From contig CM040434.1 in the NCBI GenBank assembly GCA_022702705.1, forward strand, positions 59,513,022 to 59,577,021: a stretch of 64,000 bases of DNA, in the 5' to 3' direction. Positions 33,481 through 45,000 of this stretch are shown here, piece after piece (the first letter of the stretch is position 1; every line of letters starts with the position of its first letter). Source of the DNA: Papilionanthe hookeriana x Papilionanthe teres (Eukaryota > Streptophyta > Magnoliopsida > Asparagales > Orchidaceae). Below the pieces are notes generated by a model. It was not told the DNA's origin. It worked only from the letters and a program-made list of their open reading frames with translations, and did not search any database. Both the position numbers and the translations under genes were made by a program.

Positions 33481-36430
33481 AGAACTCTCTCATTTCTCAA
33501 TGGATTTTCATGTTCTTATGCTCTATGGATTCGTCTTGAAGAGACGAACACATCCATATGGTTGAAATGCTATGAAATTAAGTAAATCAAAATGGAGAAT
33601 CACAGGAAGCTCGGGAGGAATGAATGATCCATACCTTTGCTCTGAGAAGTGTAGCTTCAATCAGAGAGATGTGTCACCTTCGATTGCACCCAAGGAAGCT
33701 CCAGATGAAGTCTCTAGCTCTGGGGAATTGTCTAGGTATGAATGTGTCCACAGCCGATTTCAAAGCTTGGAGGCTAGAGCAACTGGGTGGCCTGGAGAGG
33801 TGGCTTTCACTGGGGAACTCCTTCTCTCAGTCCTGTGCAGGTGTGGGTGAGTTTAATTTGGATTTGGTGGATGTTTTAGGGATGTCCTGGTTTTGGGCTG
33901 AGAATTGAGCTCCAAAATTGAGCTCAATCAATGGGGTTTAGGGCGGGAGAGCAGTGGGGATCAATTGCTCTAGGTGAAGAGAACGTCCTGAAGCAATTTT
34001 GGCAGAATTTTGTTTAGGTCTAGTTCATCACCTTGTTTGACCGAGAGGGTGGTGGGTTTAAATAGACATGGCTGGTGGGTTTCCCAGGGGGGTTTGATGC
34101 TTGGGATCAGCTGCTCTATGTAAGAGAAGAATAGCCATGGTGTTCAATTGGACTGGGACAACTCAGCAAGGAAGAATTGAAAATTTTGGCTCACATGGAG
34201 CTCTCGACCATGGCTTTTTCCGGCAACCCAGGCGGCTGGCCGATAAGGTTAGATCACCATCTTGATCAGAAGGGTCAGGGGTTGGCAATGGTGCAGTCAA
34301 TTAGCCATGGACATGTGTAAAGAGTTTAGCTTTAAGTGGTATGGGGAGCGGGGTGATTTTGGATCCAAATGGGTTAATTCATGTAAATGGGTTGGGTTCA
34401 CCTCTCCAAGCTCTGGATTGGGCTGAGGGAGATCAGGTGAGTCAGCTAGCTTAGTGGGGAAAAGTCACCATCTAAGCATATTTAAGTTTAAGCATGGTTT
34501 AGGGGAAACATGGGATTGCTTAATCACTTTAAGGGAATCAAGAAAGAGGCTCCTCCTTTTGCCCAGTATGGCATGGTCACATGAACACCACTCACATGGC
34601 TTGCATGGGGATTAAGGATGGCTCCATGGCTTCCATTGGGCTTGGGGCAAGGTTTGGCTCAATTTCATGAAAATGGATTTTGGAAACTTTGGCATTTTAG
34701 TGGAAAATTCTCATGAAGCTTGATTTTGAATTATTTGGTTATTGATTTTATGACTTAGGGATGATTTCAATCAAAGGGATGATGATGGGAATTTCACATA
34801 GGCCTTGGAATAAGTTTTGGGCTTTTGGATTTGGTAAAAATGGGCTTTTAAGATGGTTTAAGAAAGTGGTCCTTTAGGTTTGAAAACAAATTGGTGGATG
34901 GGAATTTTGTGAAGGATTTGGCCAAACAAATGTTGGGTTTAGTTTAGGGATGTGTCATGAACATTTTAGAAAAGGTTTGAAGAAATTTGGGGTTAAATTG
35001 TGTTTAATTTGGGATTTTTTGGTAAAGGGGCCAAAGTGGGTCAACCTGGGCTAACTTGGGCTAAGGTTGGGCTAAGGTTGGATTTAATGTAAAATTAATG
35101 TTGAGAAATGTTTATGGGGGTGTAACAAAAAGTTTTCAACTTTTGTTGGGCTTTGATTTTGGGATTTGGGCCTATTTGGGTTAGGTTTGGGTTTAGGCCA
35201 AAAATGGGGATTTTGGTTTTGGGTTAGGTTTGGGTGGAGTTTAGGTTCAAATTTGGGGCAAATAGTGTTAGTGTTTTGTTTTTGGGGATATTAGGAAGGT
35301 TTAGGAAAATATTTGGGGTTAATTGGAGTTGAATTGGGTTGGTTTGGGCTAGGTTTATGTCATGGGCCAAAATTGGGCTTTAGGCTTCAAATTGGAATTG
35401 GATCCAAATGTCAATCAAATTGGGCTTGGGTTTGGTCTAAATTGATGTTGGGGATATTAAATTGAATTTTATAATTTAATTGTATCAAAATTGAGGTTAA
35501 TTGGGTTGGTTTGGTGGGACATTAGGTCCACTTAGGTTAAAAATATGTCAAATTTGGGGTTTTGGTAAAAGTGGGCTAACTTGACAAAATTGTCTTATGG
35601 TGTAATTTAACAAAATGAAATTGGGAATATCTAGGATTTTCTGGAAGTTTTTGGGAATTTTTGGAAATTTTGGATTTTTTGGTTAAGAAGGGCATTTTGG
35701 GTGTTTGGAGGGTATTGAGGGGTATTTTTGGAAATTTTGGTATATTTGGCTAATGATGATCAATTTAAATGGTGGGAAAAGTTTAGGATTGGTTTTGAGG
35801 AATTTTGGGTAATTTAGGAAATTTTGCAAATTTTGGACAATTTCAAGAGCATTTGGTAGGCTTGGTGGGTTTAGGGCCCCGGGGGTCAAAAATTGAAATT
35901 TTGGAAAAATGAAGGTTGATCAAGTGTGAGTGAAATGAAATCTTTTTGGTTGAGCCATGAATCCATATTAAGCTCACAAGAGCCATGAGAGGACTCATCT
36001 TAGGCACTCAATATGTTGTTCCTAACCCTCTTAACCAGGGGTTTAGGGGTTAAGGTCCATCCATATGAATTACCTACATGAGTCAGGAAGTGAAGCTAGG
36101 TATGAATGGTTTTAAGATTTGGAATGTTTATGAAAGTATAATGTGTGCAGGTCAACCCTCACCATACCAGGCCACCCAGGGTAGTCCTAAGGCCAAAGAG
36201 TCCTATAGGGAACTCATCCTTTAAACCTCCACATTTGATCTTAACCCTCCCAGTGACTTGGGGGTTTACAGTCAAACTTGTAGGGTTTGAAGGGTGTTAA
36301 GAGGTGTTTAAATTTCTAAGTGGTGGGTTCCATTTCTAGTCCTCTAAGATAGTCAAGGAGAAGCCTAATGCTAGATCCTAAGTACTAAGGAGAGAGAAGA
36401 GAAAAGACCTCAGAAAAAATAAGGTCAACA

Positions 36431-36435
36431 TTGTG
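36431..36435. other. Target-site duplication, right copy
   Basis: TTGTG, one base different from ATGTG at 7066-7070. The RT codons show that A was the original base, so this copy mutated after insertion. Confidence 0.75.
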
Positions 36436-37608
36436 AAGAAACAAACTTAGTTCTTAGCTGGGAAAAGTATCAATTCATGATCACAGAAGGCATTGTATTT
36501 GGTCACAAGATTTCACAAAAAGGGATGGAAGTAGATCAAGCAAAAGTGAAAATTATTGCTGAATTATAAACACCTACTACTGTTACATGTTGAATTTTAT
36601 AGAAGATATATAAAGGATTTTTCTAAAATTGCTAAACCTCTTTGTCATTTATTGGAAAAAGATGCTAAATTTGAATTTAACAAAGACTGTGTTAATTCTT
36701 TTAATATTTTAAAAGAAAAATTAATTACTGCACCTATCATTGTTGCACCTAATTGGAATAAATCTTTTGAATTAATATGTGATGCAAGTGATTTTGCAAT
36801 TGAAGCTGTATTGGGACAAAAATATGAGAAAATTTTCAAAGTTATATATTATGCTAATAAAACTCTTACTGAAACTCAAAGAAATTACACTACTACTGAG
36901 AAAGAGCTTCTAGCTATAGTATATGCCTTTGATAATTTTAGACCTTATCTTCTTTGTACTAAATGCATAGTTCATACTGATCATTCCGCTATTAAATATC
37001 TAATGTCAAAACAGGATGCTAAACCTAGACTAATAAGATGGTTTTTACTTCTGCAAGAATTTGATTTTCAAATAGTGGATAGAAAAGGAACGAAAAACCA
37101 AATTGCTGATCATTTATCTAGAATTAAGAATGATGTTATTACTGAAGAAAACATAAATGAAGAATTTCCTGATGAACATTTATATGTTATTCAAGGATAC
37201 CAAACACCTTGGTATGCGGATATAGTTAACTATTTAGTTAGCAATATTCTACCTTATGGGTTGGATGAAAAATTTATTAAGAAATTTAAAAAAGATGCTA
37301 AATATTATATTTGGGAAGATCCTCATTTATTTAAATTAGGAAGAGATTCTATAATTCGAAGATGCGTACCTTATGAAGAAACTTTTGCTATTATTCAAAA
37401 ATGTCATTATTTCGATTTTGGAGGACACTTTGGAGTAGATAAAACTGTATTTAAAATTTTAAATTCAGGATTTTATTGGCCTACTTTATTCAGAGATGTG
37501 AGACATTATGTTAAAACATGTGATCGATATCAAAGAATGGTAAATATATCCAAGAAAGATGAAATGCCTTTAAACTATATATTGGAAGTTGAAATTTTTG
37601 ATATATAG
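36436..37608 (+). pseudogene. RT end, RNase H and integrase zinc finger (copy B, resumed)
   Basis: Direct continuation of the frame cut at 7070: EETNLVLSWEKYQFMITEG, then GHKISQKGMEVD. Stops occur at about 36567 and 36591, with a small deletion (the usual RSFLGHAG segment is missing before FYRRYIKDFSK). From 36597 the frame is open to TAG at 37606-37608. RNase H motifs: CDASDFAIEAVLGQ (Asp), TTTEKELLAIVYA (Glu), HTDHSAIKYLMS (Asp), NQIADHLSRI (Asp). The integrase zinc finger follows (GGHFGVDKT ... CDRYQRM). Its last Cys is Tyr (TAT, 37528-37530), while copy A keeps CDRC there. This is the best-preserved coding piece of the Athila-type element. Confidence 0.88.
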
Positions 37609-38498
37609 GGTTTAGACTTTATGGGACCATTTGTACTATTATCTGGAAATACTTATATTTTATTAGCAGTTGATTATATTTCAATGTGGATTGAAGTTGT
37701 AGCTTTGCCTAACTATGACTCCAAAAGTGTTTCTAAATTTTTAAAGAAGATGATTTTTTCAAGATTTGGAATGCCTAAGGTAATTAGCACAGATGATGGA
37801 AGTCACTTTAGAAATATAAGAATTCAATCATTACTGCAAAAATTTGGAATCAAACATAAAATTGCAACTACATATCACCCACAAACAAGTGGAATGGTTG
37901 AAGTATCAAATAAAGAAATTAAAAGAATTTTAGAGAAGACTGTTAATCCTAAAAGAACAGATTGGGTTAATAGACTTGATTCTGCATTATGGGCTTATAG
38001 AACAACGTATAAGATACCAATCGGAATGTCACCTTACCGGTTAGTTTTTGGAAAACACTGTCACTTACCTGTTGAACTTGAACATAAAGCTTATTGGGCG
38101 ATAAAGGAGTTTAATTCTGATTTGAATACTGCAGGAGAAAAACAATTATTTGCAATTAAATGAGATGGATGAAATAAGAAATGAATCATATGATAATGAA
38201 AAAATTTATAAAGAGAAAATGAAGGTATTACATGATAAAAAGATTTCAGGAAAAATATTTGAGCCTGGACAGGAAGTATTACTATTTAATACTCGTTTAA
38301 GACTTTTTCCTGGAAAAATTGAGATCAAAATGGATCGGACCATATATAATTGAAAAAGTATACCAATATGGAGTCGTGGATATTAAAGACCCCAAAACGG
38401 GAAAAGTTTTTAAAGTTAATGGATTAAGATTAAAGCCTTATTTGGGAGACATTAAAAAGATTTATAAAGAGACTTATGAATTAAGTCAACCTGATTAA
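37609..38498 (+). pseudogene. Integrase core and C-terminal domain (copy B)
   Basis: After one stop the frame continues GLDFMGPF (first Asp), STDDGSHFRN (second Asp), then SGMVEVSNKEIKRILE (Glu), so the DDE triad is complete. WAYRTTYKIPIGMSPYRLVF and HLPVELEHKAYWAIK follow. A frameshift near 38160 moves to the frame of 38150-38353 (FEPGQEVLLFNTRLRLFPGK), and another near 38320 to the C-terminus (VNGLRLKPYLGDIKKIYKE), ending at TAA 38496-38498. No chromodomain is seen, in keeping with Athila. Confidence 0.87.
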
Positions 38499-38520
38499 AG
38501 AATTACTTAGGTCGGGCTGA

Positions 38521-38556
38521 CGACGTTAAACCAAGCGCTTTATGGGAGGCAACCCA
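38521..38556 (+). other. Conserved post-integrase motif of Athila-type elements
   Basis: CGACGTTAAACCAAGCGCTT followed by a TGGGAGGCAACCCA block. I recall this non-coding motif as common just after integrase in Athila and related elements; its function is unknown to me. It is missing from copy A, where this region is deleted. Confidence 0.5.
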
Positions 38557-38639
38557 TAGATTTTATTTTTAGTGTGTTTTTACATTTTTAATGTATGGTT
38601 ATGCCTCGGACTTGACTAATTTTATATAACTTAAGCAGC

Positions 38640-38883
38640 AGAATGAGTTATTTCTAACTCACTGCAGAGTAGATACCATAGACAAGAAGATTGATCATCT
38701 ATCTGAATATACCCAAGGAAAAGTGATTATGATGCTGAGTATTCGGAGTCTTTAGTTAGATTCTTGAAGGGTGAGCATGATGTTCAATTCCCTACCTTTC
38801 CTAGATTTTCATCGTATGCTGATCCAAAGGATGTTGAATTTTCTTTTGGTGATGACGATGACGAAGCTACAGATAGTTATTAG
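38640..38883 (+). pseudogene. Remnant of the Athila post-integrase ORF
   Basis: A coding-like tail can be read: VDTIDKKIDHLSEYTQ, a frame change, then SESLVRFLKGEHDVQFP and ADPKDVEFSFGDDDDEATD, ending at TAG 38881-38883. Athila elements carry an extra ORF after integrase, sometimes described as envelope-like. Only this short acidic C-terminal fragment is left. It has no membrane segment. The identification rests on position and style of sequence. Confidence 0.4.
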
Positions 38884-40228
38884 TAGCTTGATTTACCTCT
38901 GGAGATGAGTTGATTCTGTATTTAGTTTATTTCTTGTTAGTTAGTACTGATTAGTTTGTTATTAGTCAGTGTCGATTTGCTTAAGTAACTTTATTTGGAT
39001 TTTTCTTATGTTGAGACTGTTTTTAGAGTATCTAGTTTGATATGTGTTTAAGACTGAAACATGGATGAATTTTTTTCATTTTCTATGATAAATGTTTATT
39101 TCTGTTTTCAGCCTACTGTTTAGTATTCTTATATAGTTATTGATGTTGTTTTGTTTCTGTTATTGTGATTAGTATAGTCGTTTAATTTTGCCAATGATAT
39201 AAAAACTGAGCCTGCTTACTTTTATATATGCTTCATTATTTCAGTAATATTCATAAAAAGCGTGTGTAGAAGTAAATTTTTCTTTGAAGATTGTTTTTAC
39301 ATACTTATAAAAAAATTTCTTTTTAAAATTATGCCTTTCTTTCTCTCATACTTTAAAATTTTTCATGATATATCAAAACTTAAGTTTGGGGGAAGGGAAA
39401 ATACATGCAAATTTAAATTTTATTTGTCCTTAAAGTGCTAATATTTTCTAAAAAAAATATTAACATAACATAAGGAATGAAAAATCTATTTAAGATCACT
39501 TAAATTTTTGAAATTATAAATAATTTAGTAAACTTAACCAAAATTTTTAATAACTTTGATTGATTTTAAGAATAGAATTATTCAACTTAAAGAAGAGTAA
39601 GATTAAGAATTTTTTTTATTCATGATAGAGATAATTGAATTTTAGAAGTATTAAGAAATCAAGAATTATAACTTAAAAAAGAAAAAGATTGAAGGTCTTT
39701 TTGAAAACTATTCATGTTATAATAATTAAGTGAAAATGTATAAGTTTGAAAATATAAGTTAAGGATAGTGAAGTTCAATCCAGATACAGTAATCCTCACT
39801 ATGAAAAAAAAATCAAAAAAAAGAAGAGAAGAAGTGAGGAGAAGCTTGAGGAGATGCCTAATAAAAAATTGGCTTCACTTGAATTATCTTATAAAAAGAA
39901 AACTAATTACATATTTTACTTAATTTTTATGCATGTATCTTTATTAGAAAAGATTTTCATGAAGATCTTTTTCTTGTAAATAATTTATGTGATCTTAATA
40001 TAATAAACTACAATTATTTTCGAAATGAATGAAAAATTTTTTCTTACAATTTGGTAGTTAAAAATTTTTTAAATTCTTAAAATTAAACTTAGTTAGTGAA
40101 ATTTGGTTAATAATTTACTAAAGCCTTTATAAAACAAAAAATTGCAAGGAATCTTAAATATTTACCTTTATTCCAAATGTTATGCATTTTATATAGTAAA
40201 AAGGGTTATTTGAGGACAAGTAACGTTT
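38884..40228 (+). other. AT-rich 3' untranslated region of copy B
   Basis: No ORF of note. It contains CTTAAGTTTGGGGGAAGGG at about 39379-39397, a purine-rich tract that resembles a second, internal polypurine tract. An A/G-rich stretch follows at about 39802-39850. Confidence 0.5.
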
Positions 40229-40240
40229 AAGTTAGGGGGA
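40229..40240 (+). other. Polypurine tract of copy B
   Basis: AAGTTAGGGGGA, three T's before the LTR start TGATCCATG at 40244: the plus-strand primer position. Confidence 0.65.
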
Positions 40241-40243
40241 TTT

Positions 40244-42013
40244 TGATCCATGAAAAAAAATACTTGTTTTTATGCCTTGATTTTTATCAAATTTTTAAGG
40301 ATATTATGCTTAATGAAAGGTATTTTATGTTTTTGGATGTAGGTGATGCAAAAATGTTCAAAAAAGAAAAAGAATGAAAAAGAATGAAAAAGGAGAAAAA
40401 AGGAGAAAAAATGGAGCCAAAATCAAAATTGTCAAAATAATGAGTCTGGCGCCAAATTCCGGCGCCTAAGCACCAGCTCGATACCAAATCTATAACGGTT
40501 TTTGTAACTACTTTGGACGGTTATTTTGACGGTTAAAGCGGTTATTGGACCATCTAGAAGATTCACAGTTATTCCTGGATTATAGGACATGTGATACATT
40601 GTATTTAGACGCTTGAAAACGGTTTGGATCACGAAGAGGTGCGATCCAAAGTGAAGAGGTGCGAAGAACTAGATGAGGAGTCCGGCGCCTAGGCGCTAGA
40701 CACACTTTCTAGAAGATTCATTGAACTTAGACACATTTTGAAGAGGTGCCTTAGGCAACCCTTGAAGCCGATAAATAGGAGGCTATTCCTACAGAGAAAA
40801 ACGCCCACCTCAAGTAGCCCAATAAGAAATCCAAAAATTAGAGAGATAATTTTAAGGTCCATAGTTTTAGTTTACTTTCCTTCATAAATTAGTGAGATTA
40901 TTTTATTTAGAGTTTGTATTGAGAGTTTGGAAGAGTTGGTGCTTTTGAAATATATTTCGCTTTGGAGTCAGTAGGAATCAGAGGTCAGTTGGAGAAACAC
41001 TTGAGATAAGTATTTGTAATTTTATTCAATGTTTTATTTATATGTTTTGTTATTTAGATTCAATGTATTATGAGTAGTTACTTTACTTTCACCTTTCAAT
41101 TATGAAAAGATAAATAAGATAATCTAAAATTAGTTGGAGAATTAGAAACTAAAATATGTTTTAAATATTGCGATGATATAAATATCGGATCTTAATTTAC
41201 TATTTAAATTGGTCATTTAAATTGTTAAAATCTGTTGAAGAGTTTTGAGACCTAGAAGGAGTTGAACTCTTAACTAGTAGATATCACATGAATCCTTGGG
41301 TAGTCGAAGGCCTTGTGTGGGGTATTCAAGGTGAAGTGCAAATTAATAGGAAAATATTATTCAATGGGTGTAGAGTTGATAAGTTTTTAGAGTGACGGAC
41401 TAAATTCTTGTAATTTGGTTTATAGAGAGGGATCGGGTCACTAGTAGGGCCGACCATAGCCACCCATGAACATCTAGTAGTGAGCGTAGATTAACCTATT
41501 TTACTAACAATTTATCCAGACTTGATCTATAGATTAGCCAATGTTCTTTATACTATCGAGCAAAGGTAAAGAATAAGATTGCTTCTATTTGGCACTATAC
41601 CATAAATTTATATTCTCGACGAATATTATATTATCTAAAAAGTCTTGGATTAATTGAAAGGAAGAAAGTTGTTTGCTTATTATTATTTACATAACTCATT
41701 ATTTTAGTACTACTTTAATTCTGCTTTTAGTAAGTTAAATATTAAATTTAAAATTTAAAAGAAATACATAAAAATAAAATTTAAATATTTAAAAATCTAT
41801 AAACCTCCTCGGGGGATCGATACTGGGGTCTTTATTTAAAGCTCTATATTACTTGAAACGATACGTATACTTGCGTAGTACCTCTAGTGTGTAAAATATT
41901 TTCCATAAAATTATATTTATATACACTAGTCATTATTTTTATTTGGGTCAAAGTATTGACTATAACATATTTTTGAGAGCATAAATTACTACGTTGTTCG
42001 CGGATTGAGGTCA
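40244..42013 (+). repeat. 3' LTR of the Athila-type element (copy B)
   Basis: Homologous to 1889-3670. It keeps GGCGCC motifs (40444-40470 and 40684-40697), a mutated TATA region (about 40769) and the shared downstream segments. It ends near GAGGTCA at 42013; satellite sequence follows at once. A short GGGTCAAAGTATTGAC stretch near the end (about 41945-41960) is absent from the left LTR. Confidence 0.8.
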
Positions 42014-45000
42014 CTTGACCCAATGACCAACGCATTGACCAAATAAGTCAACTTTTGAACAAAAAGTCAATTTTGGTCAAAACAATCAATTTTTGACCTA
42101 ATGACCAATTATTGACCCAATAAGTCAATCTCTGACTAAAAAGTCAACTTTGGTCAAAATGGTCAATCCTTGACTCAATGACAAACTCATTGACCCAATA
42201 GGTCAACTCTTGACCAAAAAGTCAATTTTGGTCAAAATAATCAATTTTAGACCTAATGACCAACCCATTGATCCAATAGGTCAACTTTGGACTAAAAAAT
42301 CAACTTTGATCAAAATAGTCAATTTTTGACCTTATGACCACCCATTGACGCATAGGTCAAATTTTTGACCAAATAGTTAACTTTGGTAAAAATGGTCAAT
42401 TATTGACCCAATGACCAACCCATTGACCCAATAGATGAACTTTTAACCAAAAAGTCATCTTCAGTCAAAATGGCCAATTGTTAACCCAATTAACTGCTTC
42501 AGTATAGAGTCAAATTTTGACCAAAAAGTCAAATTTGACCAAGATGGTCAATTTCTAACCCAATGACCACCCTGTTGACCTGATGGATCAACTTTTGACA
42601 AAAAATTTAACTTTGGTCAAAATAATCAATTTTTGACACAATGACCAATTATTGACCCAATAAGTCAATCTCTGACCAAAAAGTTAACTTTTGTCAAAAT
42701 AGTCAATCCTTAACCCAATGTCCAACCCATTGAACCAATTGGTCAACTTTTGACCAAAAAGTCATTTTTGGTCAAAATAGTCAATTTTTGACAAAATGAC
42801 CAATTATTGCCCAGTAAGTCATTCTCTAACAAAAGAGTCAACTTTGGTCAAAATGGACAATCCCTGACAAATTGACCAACCCATTGACCCGATAGGTCAA
42901 CTTTTGACCAAAAAGACAACTTTGGTCAAAATGGTCAATCCTTGACTTAATGACCAACCCATTGACCCAATAGGTCAACATTTGACCAAAAAGTCAATTT
43001 CAGTCAAAATAGTCAATTATCGACCTAATGACCAATTAGTGACCCCGTAAGCCAATCTCCGACTAAAAAGTCAACAATAGACAAAATGGTCAATCCTTGT
43101 CCCAATGACCAACTCATTGACCCATTATGTCAACTCTTGACTAAAAAAATAACTTTGGTTAAAATGATCAATCCTTGACCCAATGACCAACCCATTGGCC
43201 TAATAGGTCAACTTTTGACCAAAAAATCAATTTTGGTCAAAATAGTCAATTTTTTTTAAAAATGACAAATTATTTACCCAATAAGTTAATTTCTAACCAA
43301 AAAGTCCACTTTGGTCAAAATGGTCAATCCTTGACTCAATGACAAACATATTGACCCAATAGGTCAACTTTTGACCAAAAAGTCAATTTTGGTTAAAATA
43401 GTCAATTTTTGACCAAATGACCAATTATTGCCTGAGTAAGCTAATTTCTAACCAAAAAGTCAACTTTGGTCAAAATGGACAATCTCTGACCCTATGACCA
43501 ACCCATTGACCCAATAGATCAACATTTGACCAAAAAGACAACTTTGGTCAAAATGGTCAATCCTTGACTTAATGACCAATCCATTGAGCCAATAGGTCAA
43601 CGTTTGACCAAAAAGTCAATTTCGGTAAAAATACTCAATTTTTGACCCAGTAAGCCAATCTCTGACTAAAAAGTCAACTTTGGTCAAAATGGTCAATCCT
43701 TGACCCAATGATTAACCCATTGACCAAATAGGTCAATTTTTAACAAAAAAAAGTCAACTTTAGTCAAAACGGTCAATCCTTGACCCAATGACAAACTCAT
43801 TGACCCAAAAGGTCAACTTTTAACTAAAAAGTCAAGTTTGGTCAAAATAGTCAATTTTTACCTAATGACCCCCCATTGACCCAATAGGTCAACTTTTGAC
43901 CAAAAAGTCAACTTTGGTCAAAATGGTCAATTTTTAACCCAATGACAGACCCATTGACCCAATAGGTCAACGTTTGACCAAAAAGTCATCTTTGGTCAAA
44001 ATGGTCAATTTTTGACCCAATTATCAACTCATTGACCAAATAGGTCAACTTTTGACCAAAAAGTCAACTTTGGTTAAAATGGTTAAATTTTGACCCAATG
44101 ACTAACCCATTGACCCAATAGATCAACTTTGGACCAAAAAGTCATCTTCGGTCAAAATGGTCAATTTTTAACCCAATTACCAACTCATTGACAAAATAGG
44201 TCAACTTTTGACTAAAAAGTCAACTTTGGTCAAAATGGTCAATTTCTGACCCAATGACCAACTTGTTGACCCAATGGGTTTACTTTTAACCAAAAAATCA
44301 ATTTTGGTCAAAATAGTCAATTTTTGACATAATGACCAATTATTGACCCAATAAGTCAATCACTGCCCATAAAGTCAATTTTGGTTAAAATGGTCAATCC
44401 TTGACCCAATAGCAAACCCATTGACCCTAAAATTCAACTTATGACTAATCCAGTCACAAACCCAATGACAAACCCATTGACCCAATATGTTAACTTTTGA
44501 CCCAATAGGTTAACTTTTGACCAAAAAGTCAATTTTGTTCAAATTGTCAATTTTTGACTTAATGACCACTCATTGACCCAATAGTTCAACTTTTGACCAA
44601 AAAGGCTACTTTGGTCAAAATGAACAATTTTTGACCCTATGGCCAACCCATTGACCCAATAGATCAACTTTTGAACAAAAAGTCATTTATCATCAAAATG
44701 GTCAATTCTTGATGTAATTACCAACATATTGACCAAATATGTCAACTTTTGACAAAAAAAAAGTCAACATTGGTCAAAATGGTCAATTTCTAACATAATG
44801 AGCTCCCCGTTGACCAAATGGATCAACTTTTGACCAAAAATTTAATTTTGGTCAAAATAGTCAATTTTTGACCTAATTACCAAAATAGTCAATTTTTGAA
44901 TTAATGACCAATTATTGACTCAATAAGTCAATCTCTGACCAAAAAGTCAACATTGGTCAAAATGGCCAATCCTTGACCCAATGACAAACCCATTGACCCG

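Larger units (their letters stand above)
7071..36430 (-). mobile_element. Nested Tat/Ogre-like Ty3/gypsy element with a post-integrase AlkB gene
   Basis: 29,360 bp, bounded by TGTCGG at 7071 and GTCAACA at 36430, flanked by ATGTG and TTGTG. On the - strand the order is 5' LTR (36430-29048), PBS, N-terminal ORF fused to gag, PR, RT, RNase H, a second RNase H, integrase, ORF3 with an AlkB domain, a tandem-repeat tract, PPT and 3' LTR (14406-7071). The second RNase H domain, the PBS sequence, the giant size and the 3' tandem repeats mark the Tat/Ogre branch of gypsy elements (family knowledge). All genes carry stops or frameshifts, so this copy is non-autonomous now. It sits in opposite orientation to its host element. 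Confidence 0.9.
29048..36430 (-). repeat. 5' LTR of the Tat-like element (7.4 kb)
   Basis: Same content and order as 7071-14406, 47 bp longer. A notable indel is an extra ~40 bp around 32200-32240 (with CTCTCTGACC and GGAGTTCAGAG) missing at the matching place near 10210. The sampled termini show only scattered substitutions. Both LTRs carry a GC-rich island (here about 33258-33480). In this copy the island holds an intact G-box, CACGTG at 33300-33305, which is CACGCG in the other LTR. Confidence 0.9.
1889..42013 (+). mobile_element. Athila-type Ty3/gypsy LTR retrotransposon (copy B), split by a nested element
   Basis: LTR (1889-3670), PBS, gag, PR and RT to 7070; then a 29.4-kb insertion; then RT end, RNase H and integrase (36436-38498), a post-integrase region, PPT and 3' LTR (40244-42013). 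The order PR-RT-RNaseH-IN marks Ty3/gypsy. The tRNA-Asp-type PBS, NPYSNYYNPGW in gag and the GCGCTT...GGGAGGCAACCCA motif after integrase are Athila-like (from memory). Without the insert it would be about 10.8 kb. No flanking target duplication can be tested, because the left LTR is shared with copy A. Confidence 0.83.
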
